From: Chrysomallon squamiferum
Taxonomy: Eukaryota > Mollusca > Gastropoda > Neomphalida > Peltospiridae
Assembly (NCBI GenBank): GCA_012295275.1
Contig: CM022674.1
Location: forward strand, 10,556,292-10,620,291
Direction of reading: 5' to 3'
DNA length: 64,000 nt
The stretch's first letter is position 1. Every line of letters begins with the position of its first letter. A model generated the notes under the pieces. The model did no database searches, was not told the DNA's origin, and saw nothing but the letters and a program-made list of their open reading frames with translations. Of this stretch, positions 53,698 to 64,000 are shown one piece after another. The translations under genes were made by a program, and so were the position numbers.

Positions 53698-53870
53698 TAT
53701 TTTATACTATCAAGAGTAACTGAAATAAAATGATTTAATTCATATTCTCTTTTTATGAATCCAGTTATTTTATCAACAAGACGACAAGAAAACAACAGCA
53801 GACGAAGATGAAGTAAAATAATTTCAACACTTCAGACAGGTTTATTTATGTGCAGCTGCACACGCTGAGT
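53698..53870 (-). repeat. long inverted repeat, right arm
   Basis: Reverse-complement partner of 53011-53186, with a spacer of about 510 bp. The spacer holds a TG run (53320-53344) and otherwise AT-rich single-copy-looking DNA. A (TTG/TTA)n tract begins right at the outer edge of this arm. Confidence 0.95.
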
Positions 53871-53914
53871 TGTTGTTGTTGTTGTTATTCTTCTTCTTCT
53901 TGTTCTTCTTGTTG

Positions 53915-53919
<5 letters not shown>

Positions 53920-53972
<53 letters not shown>
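53920..53972 (+). repeat. (TTA)n microsatellite
   Basis: Trinucleotide run adjoining the right arm of the inverted repeat. Confidence 0.93.
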
Positions 53973-53973
<1 letters not shown>

Positions 53974-53974
53974 T

Positions 53975-55021
53975 CATAAACAGTTGGCATCAAGAAAAAA
54001 AAAATTTTTTTTTTTTTGTTGGCAATCGTGTAAACAATAAATTTCATATGTGGATAAAAACTTCTGGGTTATTCAGTGTGTCTCGAGTCTGTTTTCTGTG
54101 GTGGGGATCACGTGACTTTCTCATACATCAAACAGCGTTGTTTCAACAATTTGACAACATATGCGCACTTTCGACAACAAACAAATCTTCACGCAATCGT
54201 AAGAAGGCGCAAACATAATTAACTGAAGAGTACTTCTTCTAGCAGCAGCGTTCATCTGTGTACTTGTGATCTCGTCACGAATTCGGTGTCATTTGTAATT
54301 ATGTACAACCTCGTTATGTCTGGTTTTAAATATTAATTGTTTAAATGAAGTATTGTTTTGCTTGGAATGTACACATACCTGTGAATTGTGTAATAAAAGA
54401 AATACAGACAGACTGTTGAGTTTGTTCTGTGACAGGTCCTAACAAATATATTAAATTCTTTAGAACTTTCTTTTTTATTTGAATTAATACTTGTCTGTTT
54501 AAATCAACGTAATAATTATATGTTATTAAATGTGTGTGTGTTGTGTGTGTGTGTGTGTGTGTGATTACATATACATGGACACAAACTTTAATAAAATATC
54601 TATAGTTGGTATATGCAAAAGAAATTATCTAATAAAAGACAGTTTCAAAGATAATCTTGTTTTACGTTAAACAAAGACGAGTTTATCTATTTTCGTTACA
54701 AACACACACAATATAATTAGCAGAGACATTTTTAAAATTTCTTATAAAATAAAAATAGATAATATTATCACAACTGATGCAGTGGCTTTAAACAAATAAA
54801 AAATAAAAATTTAAAAGAAAAGATATGTACGAAATCTAAACGACTCGATCATTTCTCATTACAAAATACATTGCCTCTAACTGGTTTTACGTCTGGATAA
54901 TCCTTTCTTGACTGTCTGTAGGAGGACTCACAATCTCCCAAAACTGTTCCAATTACGTTGCCATTCGGACACACACCTACCCATCCACACAGGAGCGCGC
55001 GCGCGCACACTCACACACACA

Positions 55022-55055
<34 letters not shown>

Positions 55056-56000
55056 TATCTACACACGCACGCACGTACATATATAATTAGATACTTTATC
55101 AATGATGAAGTTGCGTTTTTATTTTTCTCGCTTATTTTTAAAATCGTATAATTCTATAAGTATTATTAAAACTATGCTTCACGAGATGATATAAATGCAA
55201 GTTATTTCCCTTGTCCAATCTTTCGTTTAAAAATGATATAAAAGATACTAGCATCCGGTTATATGGCTTCAAAACAAGTTTCTTTTGTTTATTTTTGTTT
55301 TGTTATTTTATGATTCCGAAATATTGTCAGTTAATCAACTGAATTGATGTCATTTTTTGAATTCACCATACTGGCTTTTGAGATGTTTGTTTATTATTAG
55401 TTTATTATATAATATTTTAATTCCTTACTAGGAGTTCTACGTAAAATTACATTATAATTCAGTTACCTCTATTCTGTATTCAGCTAGAGAAGCATTGCCG
55501 GTTATTGCGGGCTTTGGCATTGTCAGAACACGTTTTAATAATTATAAAGTAATATGTTGTGTTGGGTTTTTGATAATTCCAATACACTGGAGCAGAAATA
55601 ACATAGCTATTGTTACAGAACTAAATAAAAGCTAAGCAAAAAACACTGTAGGAAATAAATAATGTTAGAAAGGACAGTTGCAGGTCTGAGTGTATCATCA
55701 TATCATGTAACATGTTTTGTAAAACAAATAAAATTCGAGAGAAATACGTATATCACTGTATAATCGCTGTATCATATATAATATCAATTTTTAAGTTAGT
55801 TTTTTGTCATTTGTTTCCAGAGGAAATATGATTTACATAATAATACAACTTACGTTATAATTAAAACTTAATTAAAAGGCAGTATTGAATATACCATTTT
55901 ATTTATTTATTTATTTATTTATTATTTTATTTTAATACACAGACAAACAAATTATGTAATACTTGCTGTTGCTGATTATTCCACTATTTTCTGTTTATTC
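53975..56000. other. intergenic DNA upstream of DNA ligase III
   Basis: AT-rich, with AC/GC alternating tract at 54996-55053 (GCGCGCGCGC then ACn, potentially Z-DNA forming) and ATTTn tract at 55900-55922. The DNA around 54060-54300 is less AT-rich and could be an upstream exon or promoter, but nothing specific was recognised. Confidence 0.45.
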
Positions 56001-56060
56001 AGGTTTCTGAAAAGTGTGTTTCATCAATAATCTGGTTGGCAGACAGTTATCTTCGTGTGG

Positions 56061-58108
56061 ATGCTAAAACCACAACTTCTATTTAATACAACACCTAAAC
56101 TGTGGAGTTGTTTTCAGGGAGCATTTAAAGGCTATTTCATTATCAGACATCTGTCATTTATTGTAAACAATAGAGAGAAATTTGTAAATGTTCCTCATTA
56201 TTCTGAGAAAAACTTGCAGATAGTATTTAAATCCAGGTTTAAGGAATATTTATATTTTTATCATAATTTACTTCATTCTAATTTCTGCACAATGGCTGAT
56301 CACAAATTCATCACTGGTTACGCCAAACTTGGAACTGCAGGATGTAAAAAGTGCAAACAGAAAATAGCTAAAGGTTCTCTTCGTATTGGCAAAGTTGTAC
56401 CAAATCCATTCTCAGAAGAGGGGGGAGATATGAAACAGTGGTATCACCCCCGTGTCTCTTTGAAACGTTTCTGCGTGCACGGGCAACGACTAAAAAGATT
56501 GAAGATGTTGATGATGTGGAAGGCTTTGATGATCTGGAACAAGAACATAAAGATGAAATTAGCAAATTAATTCAAGGTAGAAATTTTAATGAGAAACTTT
56601 TTAACATATTTATGTCAATATTATATTGGCTAGTGAATTCCTGTTATTTGTAGTCTCATACAATAATTTTTGTTTTTAATGACATTTTCAGTAATAAATG
56701 TCTGTATGATATGTATCTTGTTAATTTTAATTTTTTTCTATTATTTCTTTTTTTTTTGTTTAAACTTGTAACACAAAGTTGGATTGTTTTTTATTTATAT
56801 AAATATAAATACTGTCACAGTGACAAAAATATTTATTAAAACATTGGACTTTCTCTGTATAATTTAGCAATTAAATTATTTATTATTTCAAAATTATTTT
56901 AAGTGAAGTAAAATATATGAAAGCATTAACAAGGTTTTAAAATATGTTTTATCTAGATTACTTAGCAAAAGCTGGAACAAAATCACCTGCAAGGAAAAAA
57001 ACACCGGTCCAAACAAAACTGACACCAGTCAAAAAACAGGAACCCACATCACCAAAACAAACTGATGGTAACTGGATTATCTTATCTCATTGACATATTT
57101 TTAAATAAATAAATTATTTTATTGTAATGTCACTGAATGAATCTTCCAAGTATTATTTACCTATTTAATATCTGTTGTATATTCAATACAGAAGAAATTT
57201 TATGTTATAATATCAATGTTCCTACTTGTGTTGAATTCATTATTGAATAAGTAAATATTTTTGTTGCATTATACAAACAACATTTATATTTCATGCCATG
57301 ATAATAATTGTTGATGATCAATAATATATTCATTGTTTTTTTTGTTTTTTTTTGTCTGTCAGTAAATGTCTTTAATTACCTTTTTACCTATTTTTCAGAT
57401 GCAGATGACAAAAATGGACTGATTTCAAAAGCAATAGATCCTTCTGCAGAAAGAGATAATTCTTTTCGACAATTCCGTCGACTTTGTGCCAACATTGCTG
57501 AAGAAAGCAGCTACACAGAAAAGACTAAAATTGTCAGCGACTACATCAGAAATGGAAGTGATGGTGGTAAGACCATGTTCTACAATTTAGCTACCTTTGC
57601 TATACTTGTTTTAATAATTTTAGTTTGTATTTAATCCCATTTTCTACTTATTCTGTCCCCTTTCGGTTATACACCATTCCATCAACAGTCAAATCATAGA
57701 TGGTGGTATCCACTCTACTTTCATTGAAAAATATTAATATAAAATTTAATTAATAGTTAGTTGGCTGTGAAAGTGTAGATAGTGGTAATGGGTTTCTCCT
57801 ATGATTTTCTGTATTCTGTGTGTGTTTTGGTGTATATATGTAAGTATCTGTGTGCATATTTGTGGTTAATGTTTGTGTTTGGTTAATGTATGTGTGTGTA
57901 ATTGGTGCTTTGGAAAATGGAGTTCAGTTTTTTAACAATGAGCCTAATATATTACAGATATTAATGTCTGTTAATTTTATAATTTATTAGATGGCTTCAA
58001 AGGAGATCTGTATTTGATAATCAAGTTTCTGTTGCCGGGGGTGATGAAAACGGTTTACAATTTAAACAACAAACAGTTAGTCAAACTCTTCAGTCAGGTG
58101 AGGCACAA

Positions 58109-58187
<79 letters not shown>

Positions 58188-61100
58188 TGTGTATGTGTGT
58201 GTCTGTCTGTGTATGTGAGTGTCTGTATTGGTTTGTTTGTAAAGGTAACCTAAATATTTTATTTTTACTTATTTTCTTTTTCCAGATATTTGGTACAAAT
58301 TTGAAAGAAATGATAGAAGATTTGAATCAGGTATTTCAACTATTTTTATATTCTGTTTTGTAAACAATGTGAAATATATTAACAGTATAAATCACACACA
58401 CACACTGGTGTATATAAAATGTTCACTATCTAATGACTAGTTATTTTTACTAAAAAATAATATGTCTGTCTCAGTATTTTTTATTACTTTACACTATATT
58501 TACATAATTTTGTATAACCAAAGACTTGTACTGTGTTTGCAGGGTGATGTGGCAGAAACTGTCAAGGTTTTCTTTGAGCAAAGCAGTAAAATGACACCAG
58601 AGAAAAAAAGCCTGCTGAGTATACAGGAGGTCAGTGACAGATCCTCTCAGCATTTGAGACCATACGTGATCTTGTTATATCACTTATTGTATTTTAACAT
58701 CTTTTCAAAGTATTAACTTTTAAAAAACAATTTTTTTTTTTTTTTAAGTTATTAAAAACATATGATTTTAATATGTTTTTTGTTTGTGTGTTAGTTAATT
58801 AGATACAGGTTTTCAGAAAAGTAAAGTTAGAATCTTTATATTAAATAATTTTCAAGATGGAAGGAGTTTCTTTTATAAAATTTCTTTTGTCATTGTCAAA
58901 AAAAAAAAAAAAAAAATAATAATAATAATAATAAAAAAAAAAAAAAAAAAAAAAAAAAATACTGAAGGTGTTAAAAATGTTAATCATCATTTATGTTTTT
59001 CCAGGTAGATGAGTTTCTCACAGACCTGGCCCAGGTAACGAGGGAAGACGACCAACAGAGAATTCTTAAAAGAATTGCTAAAAAGTAAGATACTTGGCAG
59101 TCACTTACTCTACTAATACAACTATAAAACCTAGGGGAAATGAGTAGCTTTACTTCACTAATAATTATTATGAATATTGTATAAATCACTGCCAGGAATA
59201 ATACCCTTTGTTTTTTATCTGTGGATACTTCTAAAAATTTTGAAGTGCAAAAAGCTTCCAGCTCAAAGCAGGACAGATGTTCAGCCTTCAATTTAATATT
59301 TTAAGAGTACTGAAGTGTGTTTAGAAATTTTAATAAAATTATATTTAATTTTTGTTTCAAATTATCCTTTTAATTATTAAAAATATAATTATTTATACTT
59401 AAAAATAGTGAATGTATTAATTCAGAATTTTAAATGATAACCAAAATTTAATTAATGCTGTCCTGTTACTATGTGTGTATTTGTTAATTAATTAAAACAA
59501 AGTATGTCTAGTTGTAACTGAAAACAGTTTTAATATTATAATAAAATTCTACAATATTTTTATGAAGAAAGCAGCAAGTTTTTTCATATATAAATTTAAA
59601 AAATTTATCAAAGATGTGACAGTTTTTTTTTATGTAGGGTGTTGGACATTTTGTTTTGTTTGTTACAGGTGTACTGGCAATGATTTGAAGATGATCGTAC
59701 GTCTAATTAAACATGATCTGAGAATAAATGCTGGAGCCAAACATATGTAAGTTAATTAGTTATCAATATTTTAAACATTTTTTTAAAGTTTATTTCTTGT
59801 ATGAACAATAATCATAAGATAATTAAAGTAAAAAAATTCTGTCTAAACTCGAATACATCTTATGCAGTTTGAAAAGGCTCTGTTTGGAGGATTTTATTTT
59901 AAAATGAAGAGTTATTTCCCTTCAACAACTTGTAAAACATAATTTCAATTAAATATGTCTGAATTATATAAAAGACGAAATTATTATAAAAAGTTTGATA
60001 TTTATTCATACTAATGAAGAAAAACAATATTTAGATGAATATAAATACAAATAATTGAATGTTTTTGTGTTTAAGACTTGATGGTTTGGACTCAAATGCC
60101 TATGAAGCGTTCCAAGCTTCCCGAGATCTGAAAGACGTGATAGATCGAGTAATCTCCAACACCAACGAGTCAAAACCAGGGATGACAAAAACACTCAGTA
60201 TCAGAGCCAATTTGATGACTCCAGTGTTGCCGATGTTGGTATGAATAATTTTTGTTTAATTGTGAGAATTTTGGCATTTCTTTTTCTTTTCTTTTGGTCA
60301 TTGTTTATTTAATAATTTAGGATTGCATTTTCTGAAGAAAAAAAATCTTCTTTATATATATGTGTGTATGATGCACACATTATTCAGTAGTATTGCTTTC
60401 TAGATGGATAGATTAGGAATGTGCTTGGTCATAATGTTGCAGATTTGTGACATTGTGACATTGTTTGGATCTTTTTCTTCTTTTTTTTGAACTTACTCAA
60501 TTTGTAATTTGTTTTCTTCTTTAATTTTATAAATATGTGCATGTGTATTTTTTTAAATATTTTCAATTAATGTTTCTAAACATACAGGTTATGGCTATAT
60601 ACCTAGCTAATTACATACTGATGTGATTAATTAATAATTATATGGTTTTGCTTAATTTATCAAGTCATTGTTGTATGTATTTTTATATTTATCTTTATTT
60701 TTTTCTTTGTTTTTGAGGCTGAAGCCTGCAAGTCAGTGGAGCAGGCAATGAAGAAATGTCCTAATGGGTTTTATGCTGAAATAAAATATGATGGTGAGAG
60801 AGTTCAGGTGCACAAGAAGGGAAATGAATTTCGTTACTTCAGTCGCAGCTTGAAACCTGTGATGCCTCATAAGGTATTTCATAGTCACATTACACATTTA
60901 ATATAATCATAATTTAATTTGACATATTAAATTTCAGTCTGTCTGTGATTCATTAAAGTGATCATAATCTGATAAACTTTAATGGGAGTGGCCTCCCTTT
61001 TCTAATAAAATAGTTACTATACAATCTGCTTAATCTTAGAACCAAGTATCATTGTTAACTAAGTGATAATGTGTTTTGAAATAAAGAATTTGTTAACTGC

Positions 61101-63756
61101 TGACATATTTGCTAAAATATGTTTGCTTCTCAGTAAATGGTTGGTCTAGTTAAATATTATTAAATCCTATAAATTGTTTTATGTTACAATACAATTCAGT
61201 GTAGTATGTGATATATTCTTTGTTTTCTTTGAAAGTAGAAATGTAAGAAATAAAAGGGTTACTAATATTACCTAAGGAAATAAAATTTATATTTAAATTT
61301 ACCTTAATTTCACTGTACTTTGAAATGTACTTTTTTATTTGTAACACTACTTTCTGAAAACATGATTTATATTAATATTTTATGTGCAGTTAATTCAGAA
61401 ATTCCCAGAGTTTAATAAACCTTTTGTTGCAAACATTATATTCCAAAATCATTTTTGATATTAATGTTATCTACATTAATTATATATACATTAATTCAGG
61501 ATTTAGTAACTTTCATAATAAACTTTTATAATTCAAGCTTTCTGTTCTTCATATTTTTCACATTATTAATATTAAAGTCTCCAGTGTTTTACCTAATGAT
61601 ACACTTTTTGTTTAGGTGGCACATTTCAAAGACTTCATTCCAAAAGCATTTGAGACTGGTGATGATTTAATTCTTGACTCAGAAGTTTTACTTGTAGATA
61701 CAAACACAAGCAAACCTCTTCCTTTCGGAACTCTTGGCATTCATAAGGTAAAATATTTGTGCCCTTTTAATTTATAGAGACTAACTATAACCTGGAGGTG
61801 GAGGTGTTAAAGTAAGTTTAATGATTTTATGTGGACAAGTATTTAACTCTCCCATTTCAACTATGATTGCTTTATTTCTGTATGATGATTTCCTAACACA
61901 GGGAAGGTGCATGTAAAGTATGCCTTATGCTAGATGGTAAAAGTAAATATGATTTGATGTCACTGGGATTCATGTCAAAAAGAAATTTGCTTGATAAAGC
62001 TTTAAAGATAATATATATATATATTTATGTTCATAGTTATGTAAATGTTATGTGAATTATTAATTGATAAGTAAATAAAATGAAACATTTTCATAAATTC
62101 AAATATTATAAAAATCAGACTAATCTCTGTAAAAAGGGATCATTCAGTAAGTTTTTTTATTATTATTATAATGATCTCAATTGATGCATTTTACCTTAAA
62201 TATTTCCAAATCAATGTGAACCTTTTTTTTCCATAATAGATTTTATTTTTATATTTTTGAACTTGAACAAAGGGTAAAATGTTTAATTTGTTTATTTCAG
62301 AAAGCTGCATTTAAGGATGCCAAAGTTTGTCTTTTCATTTTTGACTGTCTTCACATCAACGGACAAAACCTCATGGACAAGTAAAATTTAAAATTTAATA
62401 AAAACAGTAATTGAAAACAAACGAACTCTAACTGTTCTTATGATCTTTTTTATTTAAATACTTATTACTATTAATATAAAATTTGAAAAAAATCACAGTG
62501 TAATTCAGTAATTTTTATCTGAACTTTTGTTGTTCCAGCTGAGCTTTCAGAAGTTTAGAATACACAAATTTTATTTCCTGCACAAGATTATTAATAATAT
62601 TTGACAAAACTTTGCTCTTATTATTCCAAAATTAAAAATTCTAAAATTTAAGGTTATACTGATTCAAGATGTTTTGCATAAGAATTTGTAGTTTATTTCA
62701 TAATAAAGGGAGGATTTTTCTTAATTTGTGCCTTTTCTGTGTCATTGTTTAAATATATAAAAAATCTTCTTCTTTTTTTTGTTAGACCTTTGAAAAAAAG
62801 AAGATCTATTTTACAACAAGAAATGAAGGAAATTCCAAACAGAATCATGTTTTCTGAATACAAACATGTCACAGTATGTTTCTTTATTTTATTAAATTTT
62901 ACTAGTGTTCATTTATTTCTATTAAATTTTGTAAACTTCACACACACTCACACACAAACACTAATAATTATTAATGATAATAAAACATTACAAAATATGT
63001 CTCAAAAGATGATTAAAAATGTCAAGAATGAAATTTGATATAGTCATATTTTTTTCAGTTTTGAAATTAATGATATTCTCATTAAAATAAAGGAAGAGTT
63101 AAGAAACTAGTTAATTAATTTGTGCTTCAAATTAAGAAATTGATAAGAATAATAAAATGAAGATAAAACATTTTGATTTGTATTTCAGAAACCAGAAGAT
63201 CTTCAAGCGATGATGAACAGAGTTTTCAGAGAGGGTTTAGAAGGTCTAGTTCTTAAAGATGTTAATGTATGTTTTATTTATTGCAATATATGATGTTAAA
63301 TATGTTATTTTCTTTATTTATTTTCTTCTTTTTTTTTTGTTAATCTGAAGTATGAAATATAATGTTACTTAGTTATTACAGTATGTTTTTTTTATTTGTA
63401 TTAATCTGAGTTAATCTTTTATAGTAATAATAAAAGTAAAGAATTTTTTTTTTTTTTATTGATACTACAAACCTTTGCTAATAATAAATGTCATAAAATA
63501 ATTTGTAATACTTTAGGAGATGGAATTTTAAGATAACTAAATTCATGAAAAACAATTTATTGGTAGACTTCTTTGTACACTCTCCATGTAAAATCAGTTT
63601 AAATCTTCAGAAATGTTTTGTTTTGTTTCCAGGGTGTTTATGAGCCAGGCAAACGTCACTGGCTCAAAGTGAAGAAAGATTATCTTCATCAGGGCAGCAT
63701 GGCCGATTCAGCAGATCTTGTTGTACTCGGAGGATACTTTGGAACAGGAAATAAAG
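56061..63756 (+). CDS. LIG3: DNA ligase III, 3' end outside window, one frameshift
   Basis: ATP-dependent DNA ligase for single-strand-break and mitochondrial DNA repair. Exons: 56061-56576, 56957-57067, 57399-57566, 57991-58097, 58286-58330, 58543-58629, 59005-59084, 59669-59746, 60076-60238, 60718-60873, 61616-61747, 62301-62380, 62786-62873, 63189-63266, 63633-63756. The PARP-type zinc finger comes first ([39 protein letters not shown]), the feature that separates LIG3 from LIG1 and LIG4. The DNA-binding domain follows ([20 protein letters not shown]). The adenylated lysine is in [10 protein letters not shown], codon 60784-60786. Further nucleotidyltransferase motifs are [19 protein letters not shown] and [11 protein letters not shown]. 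The first exon loses frame at the C5 run 56447-56451: WYHP must pass to the frame reading [15 protein letters not shown], and one base is missing. OB fold and BRCT region lie beyond the right edge. Confidence 0.93.
56292..56294 (+). promoter_or_regulatory. LIG3: internal start codon of LIG3 (nuclear isoform candidate)
   Basis: ATG in the context CACAATGGCTGAT opens MADHKF directly before the zinc finger, matching the usual N terminus of nuclear LIG3. The upstream in-frame ATG at 56061 adds 77 residues that are rich in Lys/Arg/aromatics and poor in acids at the start ([15 protein letters not shown]), like a mitochondrial presequence. Confidence 0.6.
58110..58187 (+). repeat. (GT)n microsatellite
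   Basis: Long GT run directly after the donor of LIG3 exon 57991-58097. Cys-Val open frames are artefacts. Confidence 0.96.
58899..58960 (+). repeat. poly-A tract with AATn
   Basis: A-run of about 60 bp with an AAT section, within a LIG3 intron, about 45 bp before exon 59005-59084. Confidence 0.9.
61880..61960 (+). repeat. fragment resembling a mollusc SINE
   Basis: The stretch with TTTCCTAACACAGGGAAGGT and GCATGTAAAGTATGCC resembles a tail segment common in mollusc SINEs and shares GGTGCATGTAAA with the right edge of the window. Comparison is by eye and from memory only. Confidence 0.35.
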
Positions 63757-63869
63757 GTAATTAGAAATGCAAAAAGGAACCAACTTTATTAACTTTTTAA
63801 TAAATACATCAATGCAATATTCTACTGTAAAACAATAATTACAGTAAATAAACTTGTGATTATGTTGGC

Positions 63870-64000
63870 AGGCTGGTTGCTCAAAATCTGCTCAAGGACT
63901 GTTGGTGTAATAATGGTTATAATGTACTGTTTATGGGATGGTGCATGTAAAAGATGCATTACTGCTAAACAGATAAAGCCTCCTTTGTGGTGACAGCAGG
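63870..64000 (+). repeat. possible SINE start at the right edge
   Basis: Contains GGCTGGTTGCTCAAAATCTG and GGTGCATGTAAAAGATGC, sharing words with 61880-61960. It lies in the intron after LIG3 exon 63633-63756 and is cut off by the window. Confidence 0.35.

Noticed and set aside
54996-55090. His-Thr-rich frame
   Set aside because: Translation of an AC/GC dinucleotide tract.
58014-58363. Cys-Val repeat proteins
   Set aside because: The (GT)n microsatellite after a LIG3 donor.

Overview
This is nuclear DNA from a bilaterian invertebrate. The genes are split by many short GT-AG introns, the background is very AT-rich, and the non-coding DNA is full of microsatellites, minisatellites and decayed transposons. 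Gene content (LRR-Roc-COR-TIR protein, CARD caspase, TRPC-type channel, DNA ligase III) and short sequences resembling mollusc SINEs suggest a lophotrochozoan, probably a mollusc. The species cannot be fixed from sequence alone.

Layout. 1-17222 (+): 3' part of a large Roco-family gene, 29 exons joined here in unbroken frame (about 1,559 codons), encoding LRR, Roc GTPase, COR, two tandem TIR-like domains and a basic tail ending in a CaaX box. 17223-20050: 3' flank with a diverged tandem repeat. 20055-20907: hAT-like element. 20952-21440 (-): broken exon with in-frame stops. 23641-24190: Tigger/pogo-like MITE. 24684-30891 (-): CARD initiator-type caspase in eight coding exons, with one frameshift and a 23-bp minisatellite in an intron. 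About 31040-31890: decayed Ty3/Gypsy pol fragments. 36166-36467: right end of a second hAT-like copy. 37622-39966 (+): small gene of the YqcI/YcgG family with a signal-peptide-like N terminus and a frameshift. 40211-49485 (-): TRPC-like cation channel with N-terminal ankyrin-type region, six-helix core, TRP box and a coiled-coil tail that runs into a 39-bp (13-residue) repeat array. 51295-52694 (+): two-exon gene for a small secreted protein. 53011-53870: near-perfect long inverted repeat. 56061 to the right edge (+): DNA ligase III, 15 exons visible, with mitochondrial-leader-like and internal start codons and one frameshift.

How the genes relate. The Roco-TIR protein and the CARD caspase are tail-to-tail neighbours and both belong to families used in innate immunity and cell death; a functional link is only inference. 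The other genes look unrelated. Single-base frame breaks in otherwise conserved exons of three genes, plus breaks in the TRPC repeat tail, point to sequence or assembly errors as well as possible pseudogenes. The most unusual observations are the CaaX-ended Roco-TIR-TIR protein, the repeated copying of exon 3' ends with their 5' splice sites into the following introns, the repeat-encoded TRPC tail, and the 175-bp inverted repeat.
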